Shown here: positions 55,097-64,000 of the stretch, piece after piece | Numbering within the stretch: the first letter of the stretch is position 1 | Layout: every line of letters starts with the position of its first letter | Program-made: the position numbers and the translations under genes | Notes under the pieces: model-generated | Seen by the model: only the letters and a program-made list of their open reading frames with translations | Databases searched by the model: none | Told to the model about the DNA's origin: nothing | Source of the DNA: Anaeromassilibacillus senegalensis | Lineage (GTDB): Bacteria > Bacillota > Clostridia > Oscillospirales > Acutalibacteraceae | Reading direction: 5' to 3' | Assembly (NCBI RefSeq): GCF_001261775.1 | Contig: NZ_LN868536.1 | Span: 310,001 to 374,000, forward strand | DNA: 64,000 nucleotides

Positions 55097-56014
55097 TTGA
55101 CTAAATATGTATGTAAGCGTATTGGTTACGCACTTTTGACCATTTTTCTGATCTCCGTCATCACATTTACTCTGATGAACCTGATTCCCGGTGGTCCGTT
55201 CATGAGTGAAAAGGCGGTGACGCCGGCCACACAGGCCGCGCTGGAGGCCAAGTACGGATTGGATGTGTCCAAGCCGCAGCAGTATGTCAACTATATGAGC
55301 GGGCTGTTGCAGGGCGACTTGGGGCTTTCCCTGAAGCAAAAGGGAAGAACCGCAAACGACATTATCTTTTCCACCTTCCCGACTTCCGCAAAGCTGGGTG
55401 GAATCTCCATTTTGCTGGCGATCGTTGCGGGAACAGCGTTGGGATCTCTGGCGGCGAGGCTGCGCGGGAAATGGGGCGACCAGCTGATTATGGTGGTTTC
55501 CACATTGGGGATCGCTGTGCCAAGCTTTGTCGTGGCGTCAACCCTGATGCGTATTTTCGGTGTAGAGTTAAAATGGCTGCCAACCATGGGCTTGTCAACG
55601 CCGATGCATTATATTTTGCCGGTCTTTACATTGGCGTTCTATCCGATGGCGTACATCACCCGTCTGATGCGGTCCAGTATGCTGGACGCGCTCAATCAGG
55701 ATTATATCCGCACAGCGCGGGCGAAGGGTGTCAGCAAATTCAGCATGTTGTTCAAGCATGCGCTTCGCAACGCGATCATTCCAGTGATCACCTACGCGGG
55801 TCCGCTGCTTGCCTATACAGTGTCCGGCAGCTTTGTTGTTGAAAAGATTTTCAACATCCCCGGTTTGGGCCGTGAATTTATCAATTGTATCACCGGCCGC
55901 GATTACCCAATGGTGATGAGCACCACGATTTTCCTTGCGACTCTGCTCGTGCTGATGAACGTTGTTGTGGACATCCTTTATAAGGTTGTGGATCCGCGCA
56001 TCAAGTTGAAATAA
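55097..56014 (+). CDS. oppB: Oligopeptide ABC transporter permease OppB
   Basis: A 305-residue permease of the DppB/OppB family with six hydrophobic helices, the family start (KRIGYALLTIFLISVITFTLMNL), LIPGGPF and the EAA loop near LDALNQDYIRTARAKGVSK. It starts at TTG 55097 behind AAGGAG. With OppC it forms the membrane channel for peptides. First gene of oppBCDF-A. Confidence 0.94.
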   Translation: MTKYVCKRIGYALLTIFLISVITFTLMNLIPGGPFMSEKAVTPATQAALEAKYGLDVSKPQQYVNYMSGLLQGDLGLSLKQKGRTANDIIFSTFPTSAKLGGISILLAIVAGTALGSLAARLRGKWGDQLIMVVSTLGIAVPSFVVASTLMRIFGVELKWLPTMGLSTPMHYILPVFTLAFYPMAYITRLMRSSMLDALNQDYIRTARAKGVSKFSMLFKHALRNAIIPVITYAGPLLAYTVSGSFVVEKIFNIPGLGREFINCITGRDYPMVMSTTIFLATLLVLMNVVVDILYKVVDPRIKLK

Positions 56015-56034
56015 GAAGGGAGAGAACGTTTTTT

Positions 56035-57093
56035 ATGGAAGACATGAAGCTGAAGAAGAACCCGTTGAGCTTTCATCTGGACGCGGACGATTTTCTCCCC
56101 GCAAGCGAGGATGAGAAGCAGCAGCTGGATATTATGCGGGAGAGCACCACGTTTTGGAAGGATGCGCTCAAACGCTTTTCCAAAAATAAGGTGGCGATGG
56201 TTGCCTTTGTCGTAATTATTTTGGTGATGATTCTGGCGTTTATTGTGCCGAACTTTTATCCCTATGATTACGACCAGATGGTCCGCGGAAGCGAAAACCT
56301 GTGGCCGATGCAGTATTCGCAGGCGGAACAGGCCCGGATCGACGCAGGCGAGGACGTGTTCCCGCATATCTTTGGAACGGACAAGCTGGGCCGCGATTTG
56401 GGAATTCGTGTTCTCACCGGTGCGCGCGTTTCCCTTCTGGTTGGCCTGGTGGCCAGTGCGCTGGTCTTGCTGATCGGTTCTATCTATGGCTCTGTCGCCG
56501 GTTATTTTGGCGGCAAAGTGGACTTGATTATGATGCGTATCGTAGATATTATCTATTCGGTCCCCGATATTTTGATTATTATTCTATTACAGGTTACACT
56601 AAAAGCGCCCTTACAGGCACTGTTTGACAGCAGTTCCATCTTTGACGGACTGAACCGTGTGGGCGTCGGATTAATCAGTATCTTTATTACCTTCAGTTTG
56701 CTTTACTGGGTAAGCATGGCCCGTATTGTGCGCGGCCAGATCATGACTTTGAAAGAACAGGAATTTGTCACGGCGGCGCGGGCGCTGGGCGCCAGCAACG
56801 GCAGGATTATCCGCAAGCATCTTCTGCCGAACTGCATCGGCACGCTGATCGTTACCACAACGCTGCAAATTCCTTCTGCCATATTCACGGAAGCGTTCCT
56901 GAGCTTCCTGGGCCTGGGCGTTGCCGCTCCCATGGCGAGCCTTGGTTCCCTGGCGGCGGATGCGATCAACAGCATTGCTTCCTATCCGTACCGCCTGTTT
57001 GTCCCGGCAGTTGCCATCAGCATCATCATTCTGGCGTTTAACCTGTTTGGTGACGGCCTGCGGGATGCGTTTGACCCGAAGATGAAGAAATAA
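56035..57093 (+). CDS. oppC: Oligopeptide ABC transporter permease OppC
   Basis: A 352-residue permease with an N-terminal cytoplasmic OppC_N region (FWKDALKRFSKNKVAM), then six helices and the EAA loop (TAARALGASNGRIIRKHLLP). The FGTDKLGRDLGIRVLTGARVS segment is characteristic of OppC/DppC. It pairs with OppB, 20 nt upstream. Confidence 0.95.
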   Translation: MEDMKLKKNPLSFHLDADDFLPASEDEKQQLDIMRESTTFWKDALKRFSKNKVAMVAFVVIILVMILAFIVPNFYPYDYDQMVRGSENLWPMQYSQAEQARIDAGEDVFPHIFGTDKLGRDLGIRVLTGARVSLLVGLVASALVLLIGSIYGSVAGYFGGKVDLIMMRIVDIIYSVPDILIIILLQVTLKAPLQALFDSSSIFDGLNRVGVGLISIFITFSLLYWVSMARIVRGQIMTLKEQEFVTAARALGASNGRIIRKHLLPNCIGTLIVTTTLQIPSAIFTEAFLSFLGLGVAAPMASLGSLAADAINSIASYPYRLFVPAVAISIIILAFNLFGDGLRDAFDPKMKK

Positions 57094-57108
57094 TAGGAGA
57101 TTTTTAAC

Positions 57109-58128
57109 ATGAATACAAATTCTGATGTATTGCTCGATATAAAAGATCTCCATGTTTCCTTTTTTACACCAGCCGGCGAGGTAAAAGCGGTCACCAGTGT
57201 GACGTATACCATGGAGCACGGCGAGGTGCTTGGAATTGTTGGAGAATCCGGTAGCGGCAAAAGCGTATCCGCCTATTCCCTGATGGGAATTATTGCCGAT
57301 CCCGGTAAAATTGTAGGCGGAAGTATCAATTTTAACGGCCACGAGGTCGAGAAGATGACAGAGAAGGAATTCCGCAAGATGCGTGGCAGTGAAATCAGTA
57401 TCATCTTCCAGGACCCGATGACCTCTTTGAATCCGGTTTATACCATAGGCAATCAGTTGACGGAGATGCTCCGCCTGCATACCGATAAGACAAAAAAGGA
57501 ATGCGAGGAACGCGCGATTGAACTGCTGGGCCTGGTTGGCATGAATGAGCCGGAAAAGCGAATGAAGCAATATCCTCATGAGTTTTCCGGCGGCATGCGG
57601 CAGAGGGTCATGATCGCAATGGCATTGGCCTGTGAGCCGAAGCTTTTGATCGCGGACGAACCGACCACCGCGTTGGATGTAACGATCCAGGCACAGATTC
57701 TGGAACTGATGGTGGCACTCAAGAAGAAGATCAACATGTCCATTATCATCATCACCCACGATCTGGGCGTCGTGTCGGATGTATGCGACCGCATCGCGGT
57801 TATGTATGCGGGCAAAATTGTGGAAATCGGTAAAACGGACGATATATTCTATAATCCGAAGCACCAATACACCGTCGGTCTGCTGAAATCGATCCCGAAG
57901 ATCAACGAAGACACGCACGAGCGTTTGATTCCCATTGAAGGAACCCCGGTTGACCTGTTGAATCTGCCGGCGGGCTGCCCATTTGCCTCCCGCTGTGACA
58001 AGTGCATGAAGATATGCCTGCGCGAAATGCCGCCGTATACGGAGGTTTCCGAAGGCCACGTCAGCGCGTGCTGGTTGATTCAGAAGGAAGAGTTTGAGAA
58101 GACGCAAGGAGGGAAGCACGATGCCTGA
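57109..58128 (+). CDS. oppD: Oligopeptide ABC transporter ATP-binding protein OppD
   Basis: A 339-residue ABC ATPase: Walker A GESGSGKS, signature FSGGMRQR, Walker [14 protein letters not shown] and the OppD/F C-terminal extension with Cys residues ([14 protein letters not shown]) that can hold a 4Fe-4S cluster in relatives. It energises peptide import with OppF. Its end overlaps oppF by 8 nt. Confidence 0.96.
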   Translation: MNTNSDVLLDIKDLHVSFFTPAGEVKAVTSVTYTMEHGEVLGIVGESGSGKSVSAYSLMGIIADPGKIVGGSINFNGHEVEKMTEKEFRKMRGSEISIIFQDPMTSLNPVYTIGNQLTEMLRLHTDKTKKECEERAIELLGLVGMNEPEKRMKQYPHEFSGGMRQRVMIAMALACEPKLLIADEPTTALDVTIQAQILELMVALKKKINMSIIIITHDLGVVSDVCDRIAVMYAGKIVEIGKTDDIFYNPKHQYTVGLLKSIPKINEDTHERLIPIEGTPVDLLNLPAGCPFASRCDKCMKICLREMPPYTEVSEGHVSACWLIQKEEFEKTQGGKHDA

Positions 58129-59089
58129 GAAACTTTTGGAAGTGCAACACCTCCAACAATACTTCCCGGTCAAGGGGAAAATGTTTCAGAAGACCTTTGT
58201 GCAGGCGGTGGACGACGTCAATTTCCATATTGACGAAGGAGAGACTTTTGGCCTGGTGGGGGAGTCCGGTTGCGGAAAGACCACGACAGGACGTACCATT
58301 TTGCGTCTCTATGAACCGACGGATGGCAAGATTATCTACCGCGGTGAGGATATCACCCACGTTAATTTCGCACCGTACCGCAAAAAGATGCAGATCGTCT
58401 TCCAGGACCCGTATGCATCTCTGGACGCCCGTATGACCGTCGGAGACATCGTCGGTGAACCGATTGATATTCACAAGCTTGCAGGCAGCAAGAAGGAACG
58501 CCACGACATGATCATGGCGCTTCTGGAGCGTGTTGGCCTGAATTCCGAGCATGCAAACCGCTATCCTCATGAGTTCTCCGGCGGCCAGCGGCAGAGAATC
58601 GGCATTGCGCGCGCGCTTGCGGTCAATCCGGAATTTATTGTCTGTGACGAACCGATTTCCGCATTGGACGTTTCCATTCAGGCGCAGGTGGTCAACATGT
58701 TTGAAGACTTGCAGCAGGAGTTGGGGCTGACCTATCTGTTTATTGCGCATGACCTGGCGATTGTCAAACACATCAGTAACCGCATCGGTGTGATGTATCT
58801 TGGTAAGCTGGTGGAGCTGGCAGAAAGTGCTGAACTGTACAAGAACCCCTTGCATCCCTATACGCGTTCTCTGCTTTCCGCAATCCCGATCCCGGATCCA
58901 AAGGTCAGCCGCGAGAAAAAGCGTATTGTTCTGGAGGGCGACGTGCCCAGCCCGGTCAATCCGCCGTCTGGCTGCCGCTTCCGCACCCGCTGCCCCTATG
59001 CAACGGAGCAATGTGCGCTGGAGGTGCCGGAATTTAAGGATTACGGCGGCGGACATTATGCAGCGTGTCACCGAATTGGACAGGTATGA
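58121..59089 (+). CDS. oppF: Oligopeptide ABC transporter ATP-binding protein OppF
   Basis: A 322-residue ABC ATPase with Walker [10 protein letters not shown], signature FSGGQRQR, Walker [14 protein letters not shown] and the C-terminal oligo_HPY extension ([14 protein letters not shown]). It is the second nucleotide-binding subunit of the transporter. ATG 58121 lies behind AAGGAGGGAAG and overlaps oppD. Confidence 0.96.
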   Translation: MPEKLLEVQHLQQYFPVKGKMFQKTFVQAVDDVNFHIDEGETFGLVGESGCGKTTTGRTILRLYEPTDGKIIYRGEDITHVNFAPYRKKMQIVFQDPYASLDARMTVGDIVGEPIDIHKLAGSKKERHDMIMALLERVGLNSEHANRYPHEFSGGQRQRIGIARALAVNPEFIVCDEPISALDVSIQAQVVNMFEDLQQELGLTYLFIAHDLAIVKHISNRIGVMYLGKLVELAESAELYKNPLHPYTRSLLSAIPIPDPKVSREKKRIVLEGDVPSPVNPPSGCRFRTRCPYATEQCALEVPEFKDYGGGHYAACHRIGQV

Positions 59090-59197
59090 CAAATTTTACC
59101 TATTTTTTTGGTGAAATTCTTTTGCTTCTTAGGGTTTTAATCTGCGCTTCAGTGGATTAAAATAGAACTATCCAAAATTAAAATGGAGGGATACTTA

Positions 59198-60859
59198 ATG
59201 AAGAAGATACTTGCAACCATCTTGGCAGTAGCGATGCTTGCTACCACCTTCGTCGGCTGCGGCGGAGCTCCTACCGGTGAGGAAACCGGAAGTAAGAACC
59301 CGGATGCCAGCACAGACGGCGGCCAGCCGGTTGAGGCGGCAGACATCAACGCCTGTATTGGTCCGGAGCCCGAGACGCTTGATCCGGCATTGAACAAGTC
59401 CGTGGACGGCGCCTGTTATGCAATCCATGCATTTGAGGGCATCTACAAGTTTAACAATGAGAATGAATCGGTTCTCGGCCAGGCAGAAAAAGTGAATGTC
59501 AGTGAAGACGGCCTCACCTGGGACATCACCCTGCGCGACGACATCAAATGGTCCGACGGCAAAGACGTCACAGTTGACGACTTTATCTTCTCCTGGCAGC
59601 GTGCGGCTTCCCCGGAGACCGCTTCCGACTATGCAAACCTGTTCGATGTGATCGAAGGCGGTGCGGATGTCTATCAGGGTAAAGCGGATCCGTCCACCCT
59701 GGGCGTCACCAAGGTTGACGACAGAAATATGCAGATCAAACTGGCAGCTCCCTGCCCGTACTTTGACAAGCTCCTCGCATTCCCGGTTTACTATCCGGTT
59801 CGCAAGGACGTTGTGGAAGGCAACGACGGTTGGACGCAGGATGCTGCGACCTTCATCGGCAATGGCCCGATGATGCTCAAAGAGTGGAAACACAAGGAAA
59901 GCATCACCTATGTGAAGAATCCCCATTACTATGATGCTGACAAGGTTACCAACAGCGCAATCAACTTTATCCTCCTGGAGGATGACAATGCGAAGATGGC
60001 CGCGTATGACAACGGCGAGCTTGACTATGTGTTCCAGCTTCCGATCGACGAGATCGACGCGCTGAAGCAGCGTCCGGAATTCGGCACCATCAACGAGATC
60101 GGTACCTACTATCTGGCATTCCAGACGGAGAAGAAGCCGTTTGACGATCCGAGAGTCAGAAAAGCGCTGTCCTTGGCGATCGACCGCAACTATATTGTTG
60201 AGACCGTTTCCAAACAGGGTGAAATTCCGGCTACCGCAATCGTTGCGGCAAAGGTTTCTGAGAACGATAAGAGCTTCCGTGAGAACGGCGGCGACTACTA
60301 TTCCATTATGCCGGAAGATTATGAGAAAAATGTTGCGGAAGCAAAGCAGCTGCTTGCCGAAGCCGGTTATCCGGACGGCCAGGGCTTCCCGACCTTTGAG
60401 TACACCACCAACACAGCAACCCTGCACCTTGGTATTGCAGAGGCGCTGCAGAACATGTGGAAAGAAAACCTCGGCATTGAGTGCAAAATTGCACAGCAGG
60501 AGTGGAACGTATTCCTGGCAACCCGTCCGGCAGGTACTTTTGAAGTTGCCCGTGACGGCTGGATTGCTGACTACGATGATCCGCTTACCTTCCTGGAAAT
60601 CTTCAAGAGCGACAACGGCAACAACGACTGCCATTGGAAAAACGCTGATTTCGATAAGCTGATCGACCAGGCAAAGGCAGAACCGGATGCAGAAAAGCGT
60701 TTTGCGCTGCTCCATGAGGCAGAAGACGTTTGGGCGGAGAACATGCCCGGCGCTCCGATCTTCTACTATGCCGATACGTTCCTGAAGAGAGATACTCTCA
60801 ACGGCTATTGGGATTCCCCGCTTGGCTACAAGTTCTTTATGTACTGCACAAAGGCATAA
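59198..60859 (+). CDS. oppA: Oligopeptide ABC transporter substrate-binding lipoprotein OppA
   Basis: A 553-residue lipoprotein with lipobox TTFVGC (Cys about 21), a Gly/Thr-rich linker and the SBP_bac_5 fold. Family blocks are GPEPETLDPALNKSVDGACY, FTFSWQRA-like FIFSWQRAASPETASDYANL and ALSLAIDRNYIVE. It captures peptides for OppBCDF encoded just upstream. Only about half the blocks of the lone paralogue at 35.8 kb are identical, so the two probably bind different peptides. GGAGGG precedes the start. Confidence 0.95.
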   Translation: MKKILATILAVAMLATTFVGCGGAPTGEETGSKNPDASTDGGQPVEAADINACIGPEPETLDPALNKSVDGACYAIHAFEGIYKFNNENESVLGQAEKVNVSEDGLTWDITLRDDIKWSDGKDVTVDDFIFSWQRAASPETASDYANLFDVIEGGADVYQGKADPSTLGVTKVDDRNMQIKLAAPCPYFDKLLAFPVYYPVRKDVVEGNDGWTQDAATFIGNGPMMLKEWKHKESITYVKNPHYYDADKVTNSAINFILLEDDNAKMAAYDNGELDYVFQLPIDEIDALKQRPEFGTINEIGTYYLAFQTEKKPFDDPRVRKALSLAIDRNYIVETVSKQGEIPATAIVAAKVSENDKSFRENGGDYYSIMPEDYEKNVAEAKQLLAEAGYPDGQGFPTFEYTTNTATLHLGIAEALQNMWKENLGIECKIAQQEWNVFLATRPAGTFEVARDGWIADYDDPLTFLEIFKSDNGNNDCHWKNADFDKLIDQAKAEPDAEKRFALLHEAEDVWAENMPGAPIFYYADTFLKRDTLNGYWDSPLGYKFFMYCTKA

Positions 60860-60882
60860 TTGTAACAGGTTTTAATAAAATT

Positions 60883-60915
60883 AAGGCGCCCTGCATATTG
60901 CGGGGCGCCTTTTTG
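60883..60915 (+). terminator. Terminator after oppA
   Basis: AGGCGCCC pairs with GGGGCGCCT (one bulge), followed by TTTTT. Confidence 0.85.
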
Positions 60916-61116
60916 CTGTGTGGGGCTGTGACGCGATTGGCAGAATACATACAGACCGACGACGGTTCCTCCGCCAAATGTGGAAGGAGTTTCTCTTCAT
61001 CTTTCAATTTTAACAGAGTGACGTGCTGCAAGTGCAAAATAAGTGAAGGGAAAACAGTCTTACAATGCAAGAATTTTGGCGGGCTGCTGTCCAATGGTGC
61101 GATGCGTGCGGCAGAA

Positions 61117-61188
61117 CGCCGATTCTGTCGGGAATCGGCGCATCATTCCGATTTTCATATTGCAAATTGAATAGGCCCGTAGTATAAT
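61117..61188 (+). promoter_or_regulatory. Hairpin and promoter upstream of the liv genes
   Basis: CGCCGATTC (61117-61125) pairs perfectly with GAATCGGCG (61132-61140). A promoter follows: TTGCAA (61160-61165), 17 bp, TATAAT (61183-61188). The palindrome could be an operator. The rest of 60916-61383 shows no gene. Confidence 0.55.
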
Positions 61189-61383
61189 TTTTAATAATAA
61201 GGATTCCTATGGATCGAACGGATGCTGTGTGGACATATCTGTGCCGCTGATCATTGACAGTTTACAGAAATCTGCAGATTGTGACGCGCCCATCAGCGGA
61301 CATGGCGGGACATACGGCTGTTTTTATATGATGCGGGCGGTCCGCAGACGGTTTGATCCAAAACAAATTTTGGAGGTTAGAAC

Positions 61384-62550
61384 ATGAAAAAGCGTTTATT
61401 GGCAATGTTTTTAGCAGCGGCAATGATGCTGACTGCGGTGACAGGCTGCGGCGGCGATCAGGGTGGAGCAGGCAACGGCGGTTCCGAAGACGGCGACATC
61501 AAAATCGGCGGTCTGGCACCTTTGACGGGCGATGTTTCGGTCTATGGTATTGCAGTCGACAACGGTGTGCAGATCGCAATTCACGACATTGGCGCAAATG
61601 GCGGCGTACTTGGCAGGGACATCCATTACATTATGTACGACGAAAAGGGCGATGCGACGGAAGCGGTGAATGCCTACAATAAACTGGTGCAGAGCGATAA
61701 AGTCGTAGCGATCATCGGTGATGTCACATCAAAGCCGACCCTGGCGGTTGCGCAGCAGGCGGTCAAAGATAAAATCCCCATGATTACCGCTTCCGGTACA
61801 GCGGAAAACATCACCGCGACCGGAGAAAACATTTTCCGCGCCTGCTTTATCGATCCGTTCCAGGGCGAATTGATGGCGTCTTATGCGGCGAAGAAGCTGG
61901 GCAAAAAGACAGCGGCTGTCATCTATGATATTTCCGACGATTATTCCAAGGGCTTATATGAATCCTTTGAGGCTGCTGCAAAAGATCTGGGGCTGGAGGT
62001 TGTACAGGTAGAGGGCTACAGCAAAGGAACTGTCGACTTTAAGGCGCAGCTGACTAATATCAAGAGCAAAAATCCCGATGTCATTTTCCTTCCGGTATAC
62101 TATCAGGATGTTGCGCTGATTGCCGTACAGGCGAAAGAGCTGGGAATTACCGCACAGTTCCTCGGTGCGGACGGCTGGGATGGCGTTACCGGTCAGGTGG
62201 ACGTGAGCAACATGGACGCGGTCAACGGCGCGTATTTTTGCAGTCAGTATTCCGCACAGAGTGACGATCCGAAGATGCAGGAATTTCTGAAGAAGTATAA
62301 AGAACTTTATGGCACTGATGCAAGCCAGTTTGCCGTTTTGGGCTATGATGCAATGATGATGCTGGCGCAGGCCATTAACGAAGCAGGTTCCACCGATTCT
62401 GCGGCAATCACAAAGGCGTTGGCAGAGATTGACTTCACCGGCCTCACTGGCCACATGGTGTTCGATGAAAAACGCAATCCGATCAAGAGTGCTGCGATTA
62501 CGCAGATTCAGGATGGTGCATATCAGTTTGTTGAATACTATGAGAAATAA
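61384..62550 (+). CDS. livK: Branched-chain amino acid ABC transporter substrate-binding lipoprotein
   Basis: A 388-residue lipoprotein: lipobox VTGCGG (Cys about 22) then a type I periplasmic-binding fold of the Leu/Ile/Val-binding family (IKIGGLAPLTGDVSVYGIA, GDVTSKPTLAVAQQAVKDK, KKTAAVIYDISDDYSKGLYE). It would bind branched-chain or related amino acids. The start follows TTGGAGG. It precedes livH and livM, separated by a hairpin. Confidence 0.93.
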   Translation: MKKRLLAMFLAAAMMLTAVTGCGGDQGGAGNGGSEDGDIKIGGLAPLTGDVSVYGIAVDNGVQIAIHDIGANGGVLGRDIHYIMYDEKGDATEAVNAYNKLVQSDKVVAIIGDVTSKPTLAVAQQAVKDKIPMITASGTAENITATGENIFRACFIDPFQGELMASYAAKKLGKKTAAVIYDISDDYSKGLYESFEAAAKDLGLEVVQVEGYSKGTVDFKAQLTNIKSKNPDVIFLPVYYQDVALIAVQAKELGITAQFLGADGWDGVTGQVDVSNMDAVNGAYFCSQYSAQSDDPKMQEFLKKYKELYGTDASQFAVLGYDAMMMLAQAINEAGSTDSAAITKALAEIDFTGLTGHMVFDEKRNPIKSAAITQIQDGAYQFVEYYEK

Positions 62551-62580
62551 ATCGGATTTATAAAACAGAATGTATAATTG

Positions 62581-62615
62581 GAAAAGAGGGCGATGCAGGT
62601 CACCCTCTTTTCCGG
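62581..62615 (+). terminator. Hairpin between livK and livH
   Basis: GAAAAGAGGG (62581-62590) pairs with CCCTCTTTTCC (62603-62613). It is followed by few T residues, so it may act as partial terminator raising livK over livHM expression. Confidence 0.6.
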
Positions 62616-62640
62616 TTATTAGACTGAGGGAGGGGCGGTC

Positions 62641-63522
62641 ATGGATATTTTGGCGCAGGTACTCAACGGCTTGGGCATCGGCAGCATTTACGCCCTTGTA
62701 GCGCTGGGTTACAGTATGGTTTATGGTATTGTGCAGCTGATCAACTTTGCACACGGCGATATCATCATGGTGGGCGCATATGTAACGTATGTCGGTTTGG
62801 TGATGGCGGGCGTGCCGCTTTGGGCAGCAGTTCTGATTTCTATCTTGTTCTGCGGCATTGCGGGTGTTTTGATTGAAAAACTGGCTTACAGCCGGCTTTT
62901 GAAGAAAGGCGCGCCGCGTATCTCCTTGTTGATCACGGCGATCGGCGTCAGCATTTTTCTGCAAAATTTGTCGCAGCTTTTGTTTTCTTCCAGCGCAAAA
63001 TCCATGCCGGCGATGTTCCCCAACGGCATGCTGGAACTGGGAGCGCTGCAGGTCAGCTCCAATACATTGCTGAATATCGGCACGTCAATTGTCATGATGA
63101 TTGCGCTGCAGCTACTGGTGAATAAGACAAAAATTGGAAAGGCGATGCGTGCGACCAGTGAGGATGCGGGTGCGGCCAAACTGATGGGGATCAGCACGAG
63201 CTCCACCATTGCCTTTACGTTTGGCGTCGGCTCCGCGCTGGCGGCTGTCGGCGCGGTACTGTATTGCAATACCTTCCACCAGATTACCCCCTACATGGGC
63301 GGTATGCTGGGCCTGAAGGCGTTTGTCGCTGCGGTGCTGGGCGGTATCGGCAGCATTCCGGGTGCGATGCTCGGCGGCTATATTCTGGGCGTTGCGGAGA
63401 GCCTGACCACGGCGGCAGGCGGTTCGCAGATTACGGATGCGATTGTGTTCGGCATCCTGATTCTTGTTCTGTTGGTCAAGCCCGCGGGCTTGTTTGGCAA
63501 GAACACAAGAGAAAAGGTATAA
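62641..63522 (+). CDS. livH: Branched-chain amino acid ABC transporter permease LivH
   Basis: A 293-residue permease with about eight helices and the LivH start (QVLNGLGIGSIYALVALGYSMVYGI, LINFAHGD). The cytoplasmic loop with TSEDAGAAKLMGIS and the final segment MLGLKAFVAAVLGGIGSIPGA fit the family. It forms the pore with LivM. GAGGGAGG precedes the start. Confidence 0.96.
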   Translation: MDILAQVLNGLGIGSIYALVALGYSMVYGIVQLINFAHGDIIMVGAYVTYVGLVMAGVPLWAAVLISILFCGIAGVLIEKLAYSRLLKKGAPRISLLITAIGVSIFLQNLSQLLFSSSAKSMPAMFPNGMLELGALQVSSNTLLNIGTSIVMMIALQLLVNKTKIGKAMRATSEDAGAAKLMGISTSSTIAFTFGVGSALAAVGAVLYCNTFHQITPYMGGMLGLKAFVAAVLGGIGSIPGAMLGGYILGVAESLTTAAGGSQITDAIVFGILILVLLVKPAGLFGKNTREKV

Positions 63523-63535
63523 AGGGGGCGGCGTC

Positions 63536-64000
63536 ATGAAAACGAAAAAGTGGATACCAAACGTGATCATCCTGGTGCTGGTGCTGGCCCTTTATGTGGT
63601 TCTTTCCGTACTGATTTCCGCCAATATCATTAACCCATATTACTCGGGCATTCTGACCATGGTGTGTATCAATGTCATTCTGGCGGTCAGCTTGAACCTT
63701 GCCACCGGATTTTTGGGACAGCTGGTGCTGGGACACGCGGGCTTTATGAGCGTGGGCGCCTATGCGGCGTCTCTGTTCACCATGTATTCCGGTTTACCGC
63801 AGATCATCAGCTTTCCGATTGCCTTGTTGGTGGGCGGCCTGGTGGCTGTGGTGTTTGGCGTCATCATCGGCGTACCGGCGCTGCGCCTGAAGGGCGACTA
63901 TCTGGCAATCCTGACATTGGGCTTTGGTGAAATCATCCGTGTACTGATTCTGGCGGTGCCGTTTACAGGCGGTGCGGCAGGTTTGTCCGGAATTCCCCTG
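63536..64000 (+). CDS. livM: Branched-chain amino acid ABC transporter permease LivM, partial
   Basis: The frame opens at ATG 63536 behind AAAGGGGGCGG and runs through the window end (155 codons), so the C-terminus is missing. Translation shows a short basic start, hydrophobic helices and the LivM hallmarks SLNLATGFLGQLVLGHAGFM, VPALRLKGDYLAILTLGFGE and IIRV. It partners LivH, whose stop lies 13 nt upstream. The ATPases LivG and LivF are expected just beyond the window. Confidence 0.93.
   Translation, partial: MKTKKWIPNVIILVLVLALYVVLSVLISANIINPYYSGILTMVCINVILAVSLNLATGFLGQLVLGHAGFMSVGAYAASLFTMYSGLPQIISFPIALLVGGLVAVVFGVIIGVPALRLKGDYLAILTLGFGEIIRVLILAVPFTGGAAGLSGIPL

Overview
The window looks like a chromosomal segment of a moderately GC-rich, endospore-forming, strictly anaerobic Firmicute (class Clostridia, probably the Oscillospirales/Ruminococcaceae side). 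Supporting features are a SpoIIE fragment, AGGAGG-type ribosome sites, consensus sigma-A promoters, a SigV/RsiV-like pair, a DUF6809 gene, superoxide reductase, indolepyruvate:ferredoxin oxidoreductase and a TatD-associated radical SAM gene. I cannot name the species. No rRNA, tRNA, CRISPR array, prophage or insertion sequence was found.

Layout. 1-5.1 kb: 3' end of spoIIE, a DUF3795 protein, an ECF sigma/anti-sigma pair resembling lysozyme-responsive SigV/RsiV, and a P-type ATPase relative whose catalytic motifs are degraded. 5.1-7.6 kb: a CopZ-like metallochaperone, a 39-residue membrane peptide, an LCP cell-wall ligase and an XRE regulator with membrane segments. 7.8-11.2 kb: metG-tatD-radical SAM. 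11.2-14.5 kb: a dispersed intergenic repeat, then eutH and an aminopeptidase P on the minus strand. 14.7-16.9 kb: copA, broken by an exact 13-nt tandem duplication. 17-21.2 kb: small hypothetical genes, a small XRE regulator with a probable operator, and secA.

21.3-29.1 kb is a complete phosphate regulon, pstSCAB-phoU-phoP-phoR, behind a recognisable PhoP box. A second copy of the dispersed repeat sits between pstB and phoU, and PstC carries an extra membrane domain. 29.3-34.8 kb is an aryl-pyruvate oxidation operon, paaK-iorA-iorB-paaK-ACT: transaminated aromatic amino acids would be oxidised to aryl-acetyl-CoA with reduction of ferredoxin, and the ligases would exchange CoA for ATP. 34.9-37.4 kb holds a lone peptide-binding lipoprotein with a VOC protein and a GNAT. 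37.4-38.6 kb contains no gene but a seven-copy, 128-bp tandem array with conserved hairpins, the most unusual object in the window. Superoxide reductase follows, then trmL-pgk-tpiA-gpmI on the minus strand.

43.6-47.2 kb: a 61-residue peptide and a two-gene module of a MORN-repeat protein plus a ComEC-like metallo-beta-lactamase-fold protein with a cysteine-rich tail. 47.3-50.3 kb: a secreted, probably very highly expressed surface protein behind a perfect promoter and a long leader. 50.5-54.4 kb: PTS genes (ptsI, IICB, IIA, no HPr). 54.8-60.9 kb: an oligopeptide ABC transporter, oppBCDF-oppA. 61.2 kb to the end: a branched-chain amino acid ABC transporter (livK, livH, livM cut by the window edge). 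Together the peptide and amino acid importers, the Ior/PaaK operon, the PTS and lower glycolysis suggest an organism fermenting both amino acids and sugars. Functional statements rest on motif recognition by eye; no database search was run.
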